Shown in pieces: positions 49,513-60,535 of a stretch of 64,000 nucleotides of DNA (the stretch's first letter is position 1; the number at the start of each line of letters is the position of its first letter). The translations under genes were made by a program, and so were the position numbers. The notes under the pieces are model-generated. The model ran no database searches and had not been told where the DNA came from. It saw nothing but the letters and a program-made list of their open reading frames with translations. Origin of the DNA: Microvelia longipes (Eukaryota; Arthropoda; Insecta; Hemiptera; Veliidae); contig JACMZG010000008.1 of NCBI GenBank assembly GCA_018340805.1, positions 55,944,463 through 56,008,462 on the forward strand, given 5' to 3'.

Positions 49513-50490
49513 TTACTGTCCAGAAAGAAAATTTATTCGAATTTACAATTTACAGCAGAAAAACTCAAAGTAGATACATGGTAAATAATTATTATTTGCA
49601 TTAGAGTTTTATTCAAGACAATTTACTACTAACTAAATTCATTTAACACATATGTTCACGAGAATGAATTATAAATAAATAAATAAATATAAACTTATTA
49701 TAAATCATAATTATAAATTATATTAATTATAAAAAAAATAATATAAACATATTTGAACCGAGGAGAAAAAACTTTAGCTAACACTCTCTGGTCTCATATG
49801 ATGAACTTAAGATATTATTTAACACTAAAGCCTTAGTTTTAGTACCGCTAGGACCTACGAGATATAGAATCTAAAAACTTAATATCCCAAGTAGCGTTAC
49901 TTAATGAAACCAAATTATAAATGAACATAAAACAAAAAATTAAAAATATGTACAAAAATCGCAATGAAAAAATTAAGTTATAAAATTAAACTTTTTGAAA
50001 ACTTAACTTATTACTATTAGGAATGCTTGTATCTTTGAACAGAGAATTAACTTAGCACTAATAAGAAAAGGCAGAAAAAAGTGTTCTAGTTGAGTTAAAG
50101 CTCTTATTTAAGACCAGACTAGGAAATAGGGATAGCGTGATAAGATGCAGTATAAGAAAGATTGCTTTCATCACGGCTCTATCAGTACTACTCATCCTAC
50201 AGGGTTGCCTGGACTTATTTATAGTCTTATTAAAAAAAACTTGCAACTAATTATTTTTTTAGTTAAACCAAGATTTACGTCATGATAATAATGCAGAGAA
50301 TCGATTTTATAAAATTATGTTAGGATATTATCTAGGAAAAAATTAGTAGATTTTTAAAAACACAATAAAAATTTGAACCACGAAAATGGAAACGTGAAAT
50401 TTTAGGACTACCAGATTAGTTTAATCAATTTTGATACAAATTAAAGCTATCTATTTTAGAACTAATAAATCAGGAGTAATGAATAATTAC
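49513..50490. other. Presumed first intron of the 50.5-51.1 kb gene
   Basis: It lies directly after the inferred donor on the minus strand. AT-rich, no further exon recognised. The acceptor is unknown, so the intron is longer than this stretch or the exon was missed. Confidence 0.35.
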
Positions 50491-51138
50491 CAGGTAAAGG
50501 GGCGTATTTGTGGCCAAGTGAAGTACTTTGGCGAATCTCTGCTGAGTGTCCAATATATCGAGCAGTAGTGACATACGATCTGTAACAGGTCTGTGAGGTC
50601 TGAAGGGCAAATCGTGGAAAGTAGGAGACGTTCTCGGTAGAGACGGGTTGCCGGATCTACTCGAAGAAGGAAGTGATAACCGACGAGGAGATTTGGGCAG
50701 CGAGCGATACCCTGAATCAGCGGGACTAGAAGCAGGTGAAGGTGGTGCCGGGGCCGCTACCGGACCGGCGTAGCTATGCGGCCTAGGACGGACTGGAGGA
50801 TCTTGACGTGGCTCGGGTGGTCTAGAATACAACGGTACTCCTCTTGGTAAACTTCCTGGTAAGCAAGCAGGTCGTATAGCTGGTCTCTCTGACGACGCAG
50901 GTAAGGTATAAGCACTGACTGATTTAACGACTCGTCTAGCAGGCCAACCTGCAAAGCCTCCGTCGTCATCAGGACTCTCAACCATAACTACTCCGCCATT
51001 ACTAATTACACCATTAGCCGTAGAATTTGAACAGCTGGGGCCTTTATCACCTAAATTTAATTTCAAACTCACGTTACGATAAAACTGAGTGTCTCTAAAC
51101 ATTTGCAGGGGACCTTTTCGTTTTTTTTCCTCTTCCAT
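50491..51138 (-). CDS. First coding exon of an unidentified Ser/Pro-rich protein (partial gene)
   Basis: This is the only strongly coding stretch in the window. It is far richer in GC than its surroundings and stays open for 216 codons. The ATG ends at 51138 and is preceded in frame by a TAG only five codons upstream, so the start is well placed. The N-terminus is acidic then basic (MEEEKKRKG). Residues about 80-185 are rich in Pro, Ser and Arg, with several PxxP stretches (SH3-ligand-like) and a basic site RRLSLP that resembles an AGC-kinase or 14-3-3 site. The end of the exon is a compact hydrophobic stretch, MSLLLDILDTQQRFAKV, that looks like a helix. I see no signal peptide or membrane segment, so an intracellular scaffold or regulator is the best guess. 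The frame reaches a stop six codons beyond CTG|GTAATT; I take that GT (minus-strand position 50490) as a phase-0 splice donor. Later exons lie at lower coordinates and were not found. I do not recognise the family. Confidence 0.8.
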
Positions 51139-51580
51139 TATTAAACTATGAAACTAATTAACTACGGAACTACTAAATAAATTAAAATTTAAACAATTAT
51201 ACAAAATCACTAAAGAAGGAAGCACCGATTACGAACTACTCTACTTTAAAATTTCTTCTAAGGTTACGAAAATTACAAGAAAAGTTAATTCTTCAAAAAA
51301 TATCGATGAGATCAGACAGGATGAACGACGTAAGAATCCCTCCTGTTGAAAAGATAAAAGCAGAACTTGCCGAATACTCGCCTGAGCCTGGCCAGAGGAC
51401 GGCGGCCGGGCTGCGGCGGCGGCTGTTTGTACATGACCCTCACATGTGGAGGGTAGCGCGGTCCAGAGCCGACTAGACCCGACCATGCCGCTTCATCTAC
51501 CGCCTCCTCGCTCCCTCCCCCGCGCATGGCTTCCCTTCCTATATCCTTTCGGGTCTAAAATATTTAGCCACGGAGTTAAA
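51139..51580 (-). other. GC-rich 5' leader of the 50.5-51.1 kb gene, with two overlapping upstream ORFs
   Basis: Upstream of the ATG at 51138 lies an AT-rich stretch and then a GC-rich island (about 51370-51560). The island holds two overlapping ATG-started ORFs on the minus strand: 51527-51312 (71 codons, Gly/Pro/Arg-rich start MRGGGSEEAVDEAAW) and 51486-51241 (81 codons, Ala-rich). Neither is in frame with, or continuous with, the main ORF. They could be upstream ORFs that dampen translation. Alternatively, part of the first could be a separate coding first exon: CTCAG|GCGAGT near 51380 is a good match to a GC-AG-type donor. I favour an untranslated leader with uORFs, but splicing cannot be settled from sequence alone. 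Confidence 0.5.
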
Positions 51581-51599
51581 ACTTTTAGAACAGCAGAGC

Positions 51600-51625
51600 A
51601 AAGACTCCTTTATACGTAACTATAT
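51600..51625 (-). promoter_or_regulatory. Possible TATA elements upstream of the GC-rich leader
   Basis: Read on the minus strand, TATATAG (about 51623-51617) and TATAAAGG (about 51613-51606) lie just upstream of the GC-rich leader. A start about 30 bases downstream would fall near 51580. The background is so AT-rich that such boxes occur by chance, so this is weak and rests only on position relative to the gene. Confidence 0.25.
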
Positions 51626-51936
51626 AAACAATAACACAGGGGCTAAATACTTGACGACAACTTTGTCTTAATTCCTCTCTTCTTTCTTCAAAATAAGTAG
51701 ATTATCCATTCGCAAAAAACTAGTTTGGAAAAAAATAGTTTTTAAGTACACTCTGCAACAATACTATATAAGATACTAATAATCATAACCTGGATTATTC
51801 AGAAAACTTAAGTCTTCGTTCAAAAGACTTATATTAATCGCTAATGAACAGTTCTAACCAATCATAATTCAAACTCAAAATACAGTTATGTGAACAAAGA
51901 ACCCCGCGAAATCTTTATGAGTAATGGCTCTAGACT

Positions 51937-52390
51937 AAATTTGCTGAAATTTTGCAAAAAATAGTTTTTGCCATGCTTATGAAAGATTTTAGCGGGCTCA
52001 ACCACCTGTCTTTAACAAGAAAATCTCTACATACCCCCCCCCCCTCCCACCAGAATATGAGCTTAGTGAGATTTGGGGAATATAGGGAATATATCCAAGG
52101 AACATATCTTTGGTTGAAGTTAGAGGTTTGTGCCCCTTAAGACTTTTTTTTAATTGGCATGACAAACACTATCTTTTTGCAAAGTATCTTTGCAAAAACT
52201 TTATTTTACTGAGTATTTTATCGAAAACTATTTTCTATACAGAATAAGAACTTAGGAATGTTCGGGGATTAAAAGAGAGTTTGTAGTGAAGATAGGGGGT
52301 TGGGCCCATTAAGATGTTTAGTCAGCACGCTAAACACTATATTTTTGAAAAATTTCGTCAGATTGAACCGAGATTCATTTTCTATGCAGT
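51937..52390 (+). repeat. Diverged tandem units, about 170-bp period, with a C-rich run
   Basis: The segment GTGCCCCTTAAGACTTTTTTT (about 52123) resembles TTGGGCCCATTAAGATG (about 52299), and both are followed by AAACACTAT and TTTTTG. A run of about 12 C lies at 52036-52047. The short frames here are not convincing genes. Confidence 0.45.
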
Positions 52391-53849
52391 GTCATATGAT
52401 AAAACAAAGCCATAAGTCGCACATAAAACAGACACAGCATTTGTCGTACATGAAACGGACGGTCTATGTCAATGTAATACCCATATAAAGAGTGAAGAAG
52501 GTATCTAAAACAAATAGCAAAAACGCGTTGTACGATTTGTACTCTTTAAATTTACTACTAGTAAAAAACTAGTCACCCCAACGCATCGTCTGATTTACAT
52601 ATTTGATGAATCATCAAAATGACCTTGTTAGTTAACCTTAAGCTAAGACGTAATGTTTGGTTTTTGTGGTAAGATTAAACTCTTCAACATAACCCCAACA
52701 TGAATTATGCGTGACACAGACAGCGACATGGTTGTTTCATGATAGGAACCACTCAGAACCTGACAGATAACACCAAACAGACAATTCTCGTGAATATCGG
52801 TTTCGGATCTTTAGGGTTAAACAATAGTTTTCCTATACAACTACGGTAGTAGGCGAGGGAAAGTTAAAAGTCGTTAATAATGATAAATGGATTCATTTCT
52901 TGGACTTATGAGTAGTTAAGGCAAAAATAATAATAATGAAGATACAGACTTATCCTTAAGTCCATTTGTGTTTTAATGTCAATAATAATATCATAATAAT
53001 TTTCTAATACGCATCTAAAATATAAATAAACTTGTAGTATTTTGTAGCTAAAATTTTTCCAACCAGCACCAAAATAATATTCAAACAATTGAAGTTAACT
53101 AATAAAAGAAAAAGATAAAAACAATATTTTTCCACAAATGGAGAAAAAAAAGTTGAGCAAGAAAAACTTTATACAATTGCAGAGAAAGTCTAAGGATTTT
53201 TTCTCGTTGGTTAACTCGATTTAATATTGCAAGATATTGTTTCCTAGAAATTGTTCTTTAAAAACAATCTCGGCAATTACTCATTAAATATAATTAATAA
53301 TTTTCTTATACAACTTTAATTAAATTACGAATAAATGAATTTCCCAAAGAATTGAAAAAAGTTAAAAAACGTTTAACAATATGAACAAAATTAGGTCATT
53401 AAAATTTTAAGTTCTACATGACCAAGGCGCAGTGTAAGGCGGTAGTTTTCGAGGCTGTGCGAGTTAGACAATCGTTAATTATGCCTAACCTTGAATTGAA
53501 TGAATGGGTTTGATACAAATTTAGGATTCCTAATGCGGTAGCCTTTATAAAATACATAAATATGCAACAGTCTTCTGCATGGTTTAAGTAGCAAAGCATA
53601 TTTTTATAGTGGTCTTATTCATATTGTGGACTTAGCATAAAAGCTGTTTCTAGCTAAAGAAAGGTGTATCTTTAGTTGATTAGATACAAACTACCTACAA
53701 TTAGACTCATAAGCTTCAGAAAATTATTTTATCAACAGACAACAGAAGGGAGAAAATATGTTCCTAAAGTGTTTCCTATTATTGGGTTATTAGAGCCAAT
53801 TACAAGAAAATATGTTCTCTTGTATTTTTTAATACAAAAATCAACGTCT
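52391..53849. other. No gene recognised apart from the 52.7 kb repeat fragment
   Basis: AT-rich with short frames only. Confidence 0.45.
52735..52872 (-). mobile_element. 5S-like repeat family fragment (hairpin end)
   Basis: It carries GAACCACTCAGAACC, GGTTTCGGATCTTTAGG and AGTTTTCCTATACAAC, ending in GAGGGAAAG. This is the outer hairpin end of the family. Confidence 0.45.
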
Positions 53850-54060
53850 GGAGATAAAATCTTGCATGCACCTTCGGAGTAAAATGCTATTTTCCTCCTC
53901 CCAATTACCTTCCTCGGCTTCGCCTCGGGAATCGAGCACATAAATATCTCAGCTTCGCCTCGGGAGTTAAATACTTTGGTTTCCTCGGCTTACGCCTTAG
54001 AAACCAACTAACTGCTCAGGGAAATAATAGCATTCTTTACTCCCTTGGTGCATAAATAAC
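53850..54060. mobile_element. Small inverted-repeat element with CTCGGCTTCGCCTCGG motifs
   Basis: The left part, read in reverse, GGAAAATAGCATTTTACTCC and AAGGTGCATGCAA, matches the right part GGAAATAATAGCATTC, TTTACTCCCTTGGTGCATAA. The centre has three related motifs: CCTCGGCTTCGCCTCGG, CTCAGCTTCGCCTCGG and CCTCGGCTTACGCC. Frames on both strands at 53.68-53.94 kb look accidental. Confidence 0.5.
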
Positions 54061-55587
54061 TATTACATCCCAATGACGCAAATTATAACCCAAAACTAAA
54101 AGGAGCCCCAATGACGCGACGAGAACAAATTAATTGATGATTAATCACATCTCACTAACTATCTAAGGTATTAACAATATTTTTACCCATGTAGTACTTA
54201 AATCAATTCACGTCGCAAAATTAATCGTATTTAATTAAGTGAGACAAATAACTAATACTTAATTAAGGCTTTCAGGTTTGTTAATTAACGTGGTATAGGT
54301 TTGTTTACAGTTAACTTATAACAAACTTGATATAACTTGACAGGAAAAGATAGTAGTAATAGAAAAGTTATCAGACCTTTAAAACCCCTCCATATGTAAC
54401 TCACAACAGATCTTACTAAAAAATCTACAACCTTTAAAAACTTTCTATTAATATTTTAACAAGAGAAGAAAAAATAGAAAAGTTTGTTATAATGCTTCCT
54501 TTTCTGGGTAAATATCAAAATGTATAAAGATACAACAAAATAAAAATCTACAGAGGTCACAATAAAGACTAAGCCAAAACAGAAACATTGAAAGGAATCG
54601 TTCATTGACAGCTGTCCAGTAACGACTAAGACTGTACGATAACCTGTATTGTTTGGTTAACATGTGATAACCATTTCATCTGTAGAGAGACTTCTTTTAA
54701 TTAATGAACTCCACATTCGATTTGCTCTATTATTATACGAATGAATCCATAGTTACAAGAATAATTTATGATCATCGATCATCAATAATACAATTATTAT
54801 GATAAGTCAACTTGCTACTTGCCACGTATCTTAGAAACTTAAAATTGAAGCAAGAAGAAAGGCAGAGGTAGATTTAGGCTTCAGAGCCGCTGTAGAATCT
54901 CTAGCAAAAGAATATCTACTTTAATATTGAACAAAACACGAAACTTTACAACAACTGGACAAGACTTTCAAACATAGACAACTTGACGTATATCTTTACA
55001 AAAGAAAGTATATCAACTTATTTCAAGATATTTTATACTAGAAAAGAAAAATTAACACAGAAGAAAGAAATAAAACATATTTAATTTTTAACGTTTAGTC
55101 CAAATTTTTAGTTAAAGTTTGTTTAGTTTTTTAAACTTTGTTTAGTTGAAAAATTCCTCGTTTTCTAATCTACTTAAACGATTAAGATCACTAAAGAAAA
55201 AGATTGACTTGTAATACTTTAAACAACTTATAATTCCATAACAAAGTAGGTGAAACTTATATACACTGTATAGTCAATGTTATCTCAAAGGATTATAAAG
55301 GTATTCTTTTAGGAAATGAGATGCTAAAAGAATTTATTTATTTAGGAGTGAAGATAACTCGAGGAAATAACTTTCCTCGCCGACCAGAAGTATTTCCTAA
55401 ATACATTTTCTCAACATAGAAATATTTAAAAAAATATTTTTTTAATTCTTGCTTTTATTTAAATATTTGTAATTTGCATAGACTTAATTTTATTAAGTCT
55501 TTTGAAATTATTTTATTTCAATTGTCTATAGATTTAAATGAATTTAAGTGTGTTACTTAGGGATTTTTAAGAAGGAACGTAAACTTT
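54061..55587. other. No gene recognised
   Basis: AT-rich; no coding-like frame. Confidence 0.5.
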
Positions 55588-56161
55588 TAGATCATTGATA
55601 AGAGGGCACAAATGAGACAGTTCTTAGTTTTAAGGTACTATATTTCACCCATACCTAAGCATATATAAAAACCCAAAATTAGTTTTGTTTATCACTTCCC
55701 AGTTATACTTTTGAAAATTAATTATTTTTTTTATATTTTCTCATAATTATATAGTAATTTAATAATTATGTCTATGTTAAATGTGTTAGTTAGTGCATGA
55801 TAGAAATGCATTTTGATTTCTTCGGACTCTTAGTAAGTTTTATTTTTACTGTCTTTCCTTTTAATTATTTTTTAATTTCCTTTATACTTTTTGATTTTTT
55901 CTTTTTAACTTCTTTGCTCTTTAAGTTTCTTCATTTTATTTACCTCCAACGTAGTTAAAATATCCTAACGGTATGAGTAATCTTATTTATTTATTTTATT
56001 TTTAAAGGCATATCAGCATAAACAAATACATTATTTCTTACATTCTACATTATAGATAACTAATTTTATTTTATCTATACATGAATATGCCCAGGTATGG
56101 GTGAAATATAGTACCTTAAAACAAACAACTGTCTCATTTGTGCCCTCTCATCAATGATCTT
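55588..56161. mobile_element. MITE-like element with about 75-bp terminal inverted repeats
   Basis: 55588-55663 and 56085-56161 are near-perfect inverted repeats that include GAGGGCACAAATGAGACAG and AAGGTACTATATTTCACCC. The 420-base interior is AT-rich without an ORF. Confidence 0.75.
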
Positions 56162-56419
56162 AATACATGAATACCAATACCTTAACCTATATGTAAAGTT
56201 TAAGAACATATTTGTGGCAAAGAATTGATAATAGGTTAGAATGTCGTAAAAACTCTTTAACCCTAAATGAACCTGGATGAAAATTAAATACTCTAAATAG
56301 TAGTTTATATAAAGTAAACATAAATATACATATTAAAGAATATAATAAATATATAATTTATATATTCTTTGGTACATATTATAATTAAATTATAGTAATA
56401 GGCCAATGACCTGTGATGA

Positions 56420-56780
56420 AAGAAATCAGTCACGTGGTACCTCGGATTTCACATCGTATCAGATTCGCTACGATCAGCCTCAGAATATCGATTCTATAAA
56501 TTACTACGTACTCGTTTCGCTGCTCCTTACACAAAAAACACACGTTTCATCACACCTGTGACCCATCCACGTACTGAACTCGCTTGATGCTGCTTAACTT
56601 TTATGATCAACAGTGGAAAGACTTGTTGAATTAAATCAGTTTTTCGCGTTTTATTAATTTATTTTTCAGAGTCATTACGAGATAATGACGACATAAAAAA
56701 GTATTTTTCGGAAAGCAAAATTAGACCTAAAGATTGGCTTTCGTACCAAGTTTCAACTCTTAAGCAGGCGTTTGGGCCTT
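56420..56780 (-). mobile_element. 5S-like repeat family copy
   Basis: The tail module (GGTACCTCGGATTTCACATCG) is followed by a clear 5S block at about 56551-56625. On the minus strand the block reads AAGTTAAGCAGCATCAAGCG and GTACGTGGATGGGTCAC. Next come TTCGCGTTTTATTAATTT, GAGTCATTACGAGATAATGA and the TTAGACCTAAAGATTGG module. Confidence 0.65.
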
Positions 56781-57984
56781 AGTGAAAGGCCCAGTAAACC
56801 TCATTGCAACCTCCTCTAAGAGCGTTTTAAGGTTATAATACATTCTAAGTTTATAAGATTCTATTCTGATCGAATGTCCAAAGAAAAGCCTTCAGAAACA
56901 TTAGCTGATCAACACTGCTATTTTTATTTAACTGATTATCAGCTAAATAAAAAAAGACCAAAATTTTAAAGAAAAGTATTTTTATGATAATTATTGGGTT
57001 AGGTCATAGTGATAATAATTCTATTTAATTTAAACATTGTTTTCTATAAAAAAAAGAAAAACTGGTAAGAATGTTAAATGGTCGATGGAAAAAAGAAGAG
57101 GTCGGAAAATTAAAATGTTATCCGGACCCTTTGAAAAAAGTACAAATTGGCTACCATGTTATATCAAATGGATCCGCATACTAACTGAAGGGAGAAGAAG
57201 GTATACTACAACAAAGTATGAAATATTTCTTCAAGCAAAAAAATAACCGAGTACATAAAGAAAACTTGGCTTAAAACAAAAGACTTAAACTTAAATTAAT
57301 TAAAAATTATTAGCGAATTTCCAAAGGAATTATAAGCTAATGAGGTTGCTAAAAGAATATCAGAATTTATTTAGCGTATCAATAGTATCTATTTAATCAA
57401 AAGTAAATGCTTAAAAAGTAGCAATTAATCTTAATCATAAGTGATCAGTCTTAGATTAATCTTATAAGATTAATCAGTCTTTCTCATAAGTTAGTAAGAC
57501 GTGACTATTTTTTAAATAGTCATGTTCGTCTAATTTCGAGTCGGTCAACAACAAAAATAATTAAACAATTCCAATAAAAACTAATTAGAATTGTTTTTGA
57601 TTATTTTAACGTCGTGAAGAAGCTATAATGGCCTACAACAAACCTACACCAAAACTTTGGTCAATCAGTAGGGTGGAAAGTGCGATTTTATCACAGTATA
57701 AAAAACAAAATAAGACAAAAACAATCAAAGCAATAAAAATCACTTTACAGCTATGTTAAATGCGTGGACAATTTCATTTTTAGGACGTTGACAAATCACA
57801 ATAAGTTTTCACTTTGAGTTTTTACACTTTTTACTTAGAAGTAAGACTTACTAAGTTAAGATCAAAAAGAATTACTTAAAAGAGTTGTTAAATTAATTTA
57901 AATCAAATTTGTCACATTTAGCGCCATAAGAGCGTCTCCAATCGACTTTTGAACTGACACCAGATCATAAATCAATAAAATATA
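56781..57984. other. No gene recognised
   Basis: AT-rich. 57310-57345 (TTAGCGAATTTCCAAAGG) resembles the body of the tRNA-like SINE fragments. GATTAATC words cluster at 57430-57480. Confidence 0.4.
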
Positions 57985-58700
57985 TAAAAATTCTTGCCCG
58001 GAGGTCCACAAGCCAGGCGCATTTTCTTTTAAATGCGCCCGAAAACGAAAGAAATCTTTAAAATCTTGCTTATCAATCCAATTTTTGCTTAAGTTTTCAG
58101 TATACATTTTATAACCTAAGCAATAGCGTCACAACTTGTTATTAATTTTGGTCAAAATTTTCAAAAAATGTACGCATCTAACCCATTTTTATACACGGCA
58201 CAGCATTATTTGCAGTCATTTGAAGCTCAGTTTACGCTAATTTTTAGTGCGTTCGAATAATACGAAAAAAAAAAATAATAGTTGTGACGCCACTACACAA
58301 GTGATTTAACATATAGCATACCAAAAACTTGGAAAATTGGAACCAAGAATGCTCCTACTTTAAAGGAAATTCGCCCGGCTTGCGAACCTTCGCGCCAAAA
58401 TAATTTTAAAGTTATTAACTTAAATGCTCTAGACAGTAAAAAATTAGCGCTGGTACTCTAAGTTAGCTCCGAGTAGTCTTATCGACTACGGATATATTAG
58501 ATTCAGCACCTCTGAAAACATCGAAAGCAACCCCATACTTGACATATGTTGTTTATCGACCGTATTTTATGTTATCCAGGGACTTAAAAGTATTTTTGCA
58601 ACGCTAAAATGTTGACCCCACCCCTGGGAAAAAATGTTATCTCAGCAAACCGGGTTAATAATGCCATACCTAATTGTTCAAAAAGGTTCATTTCCTTCCT
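57985..58700 (-). mobile_element. Third copy of the composite element
   Basis: The inverted module is at about 57989-58035 (plus, TTGCCCGGAGGTCCACAAGCC) and 58365-58410 (minus, GGCGCGAAGGTTCGCAAGCC). Reverse-oriented tandem units follow at 58440-58700, with TTATCGACTACGG, TTGTTTATCGACCG and AACCGGGTTAATAATGCC. Confidence 0.55.
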
Positions 58701-58779
58701 AAGGTTAAATTTTGTACCGAGTATGATTTATAAATATTATTCTGTTATTTGTTTGTCAACGTTTAAGAGATATCGCGAA

Positions 58780-59468
58780 AAAATACACTTTGAATATCTA
58801 TGCTATACTAGAAAGACGATGGCCAAATAAATAATTGGTAATTTAAGCAGTTTGGTTTTTACCAGTTTATTAATTTGGAATTTAAGTAATTTAATTGGTA
58901 TTTTTTTTTCCAAATAACTTTTCACAAATTTTTACGAAGAAAGTACAGATTTTTTGTAAAATGTACAATGATTAGCAGTTGTTTGTGTTGGGAATGTGTG
59001 TTTACAAAAATTCGCTAGAAATACATACAAAATCTAACGTATTAAAGGTTATGTAAGGTAATCTGACGTATTACACACACACACATTTCAAATATATTAC
59101 CTCGACTACCCCAGATTTTAATAAATTTATCGCCAAAAAAATAAGATCAACCCCCACCAATTTGACTAGGAGCTTAAATTACCAATTATTTATTTTAATA
59201 AAAAATAGAGTGTGGAGTCCAGATATAAGGAAAAATAAAAAACAAGTCTCTCCACTGATGTTATTGTATAATGACAAAGCCAGCTTTCAGACTTGACAGT
59301 CCATCATCAGTGCCGGCGAGATGCGAAGAAAGTGTTAAGAAACGGAAGTGATTGAGTTGGACGATTTCAACTATAATAATAATTAATAATTTATTTGGCC
59401 AAATAAGTAACCAATTATTTATTTATCGTCTTTCTAGTATAGTAATTAGGTTACCAAAGTGTATTTAT
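58780..59468. mobile_element. Inverted-repeat element with nested fragment
   Basis: Arms at 58780-58852 and 59391-59468 pair over TACACTTTG, TATACTAGAAAGACGAT and the AATAAATAATTGG part. The interior holds a CTGATGA-type fragment (59243-59317) and a second small inverted pair around AATTGGTAATTTAAGC and GCTTAAATTACCAATT. Confidence 0.55.
59243..59317 (-). mobile_element. Second copy of the CTGATGA...GAAA fragment
   Basis: On the minus strand GGCACTGATGATGGACTG, TCTGAAAGCTGGCTTTG and CAGTGGAGAGACTTG. It is nested inside the inverted-repeat element at 58.8-59.5 kb. Confidence 0.5.
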
Positions 59469-59904
59469 TCACTACAACTTAAATCTTTTTAAACTTTAAC
59501 TTTTTAAACTTTCAATAAGAGCATACCATTATATAGATAATTTCAGAAACTACTCTGTTTTCTAAACAATTCAACACCAATATCACTGTTCCGAAACACA
59601 AGTCTCACTGAATATTGCAAAAACATTTTTCTTCGTCTATACCTACGGTAAAAAACGAGAAAAAGTAAAAACAACTTAATATTTAAGAACAGATTTCTTA
59701 TAGACCCCTATGTAAAATGAATAGCAGTTGTTTGTATCGGGATTGTTAAAGAATGCTAATATCAACTTCATTTATTACAACCTTTCGCCGTTTAATATAT
59801 GAGATATACAATCACACTTTGTGTTCAGAACAAAAACCATTGCTATCACGATAGCTACATATAATTACAATACTGTATATTAAAACCACATGCGAGGTAA
59901 AACA

Positions 59905-60180
59905 CTCCCCGCCAAGGCATGTCTCTTTTGTTTGGAGTCATTGGCGTTTCAAAGTGAAGTTGCTAGGTTGGAAATACTAAAAGGCCTTATTTAAATTGAG
60001 AAGCAATCATTAGCTTTTTCTCCTAGGCGACGTGCCAGAAGTGTGAACGAGTTGTATAGCTTCTTATGCAATATTTTGAGATATCAAACAGTTCAGGTGT
60101 CCGCGGAGATAAATCATAACAGATTTTAGCAGTTGTCATTACTGTAGCAGTTTTTCTTTAAGAGTGCAGGTGGGTCAATT
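59905..60180 (+). mobile_element. Half copy of the 10.8-11.3 kb inverted-repeat element
   Basis: It shares CACTCCCCGCCA, GTTTCAAAGTGAAGTTGCTA, AGCAATCATTAGC and AGATTTTAGCAGTTGT with the left half of the 10.8 kb element. The right arm is absent. Confidence 0.6.
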
Positions 60181-60210
60181 TATATAAACATAGATCCAAC
60201 TGCACAGTAG

Positions 60211-60535
60211 CGTTCGCTAGCTTAGTTTCTAGATCCGTTTTCAGCATAGGAATGTCAAATTTGAGATTTTATCAGGTAGAACCACACAAGAGCATAAGAC
60301 AAATCCAAAAAGTCCCCACACGCCAAACTCCGTTCAGTAATTTAGGCTGTAGGTACGTCACCATATAAAATTATCGTTGGCTATCTTAGTTCTTCGCTCC
60401 GTGTTTAGCGTAGGAATGTCGAATTTGATAATTTATTAAGTAGGAATGCACACGAGAATAAGACGAATCCAAAAATTCGTCATACGTCAAAATCCATTCA
60501 GTGGTTTAGGCTGAAGGAGCGTCAACAAAAAGTGC
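60211..60535 (+). repeat. Two-copy tandem duplication, about 164-bp period
   Basis: Units start at 60211 (CGTTCGCTAGCTTAG) and 60375 (CGTTGGCTATCTTAG). They share GCATAGGAATGTC or its near form, AAGACAAATCCAAAAA, CGTCA and TTTAGGCTG. The copies differ at roughly one base in five. Confidence 0.7.

Noticed and set aside
50757..50981. A second 74-codon frame inside the main exon
   Set aside because: It is an alternate-frame shadow of the GC-rich coding exon.
53676..53941. Overlapping frames of about 70 codons on both strands
   Set aside because: Both overlap an inverted-repeat element, and neither has splice or family evidence.
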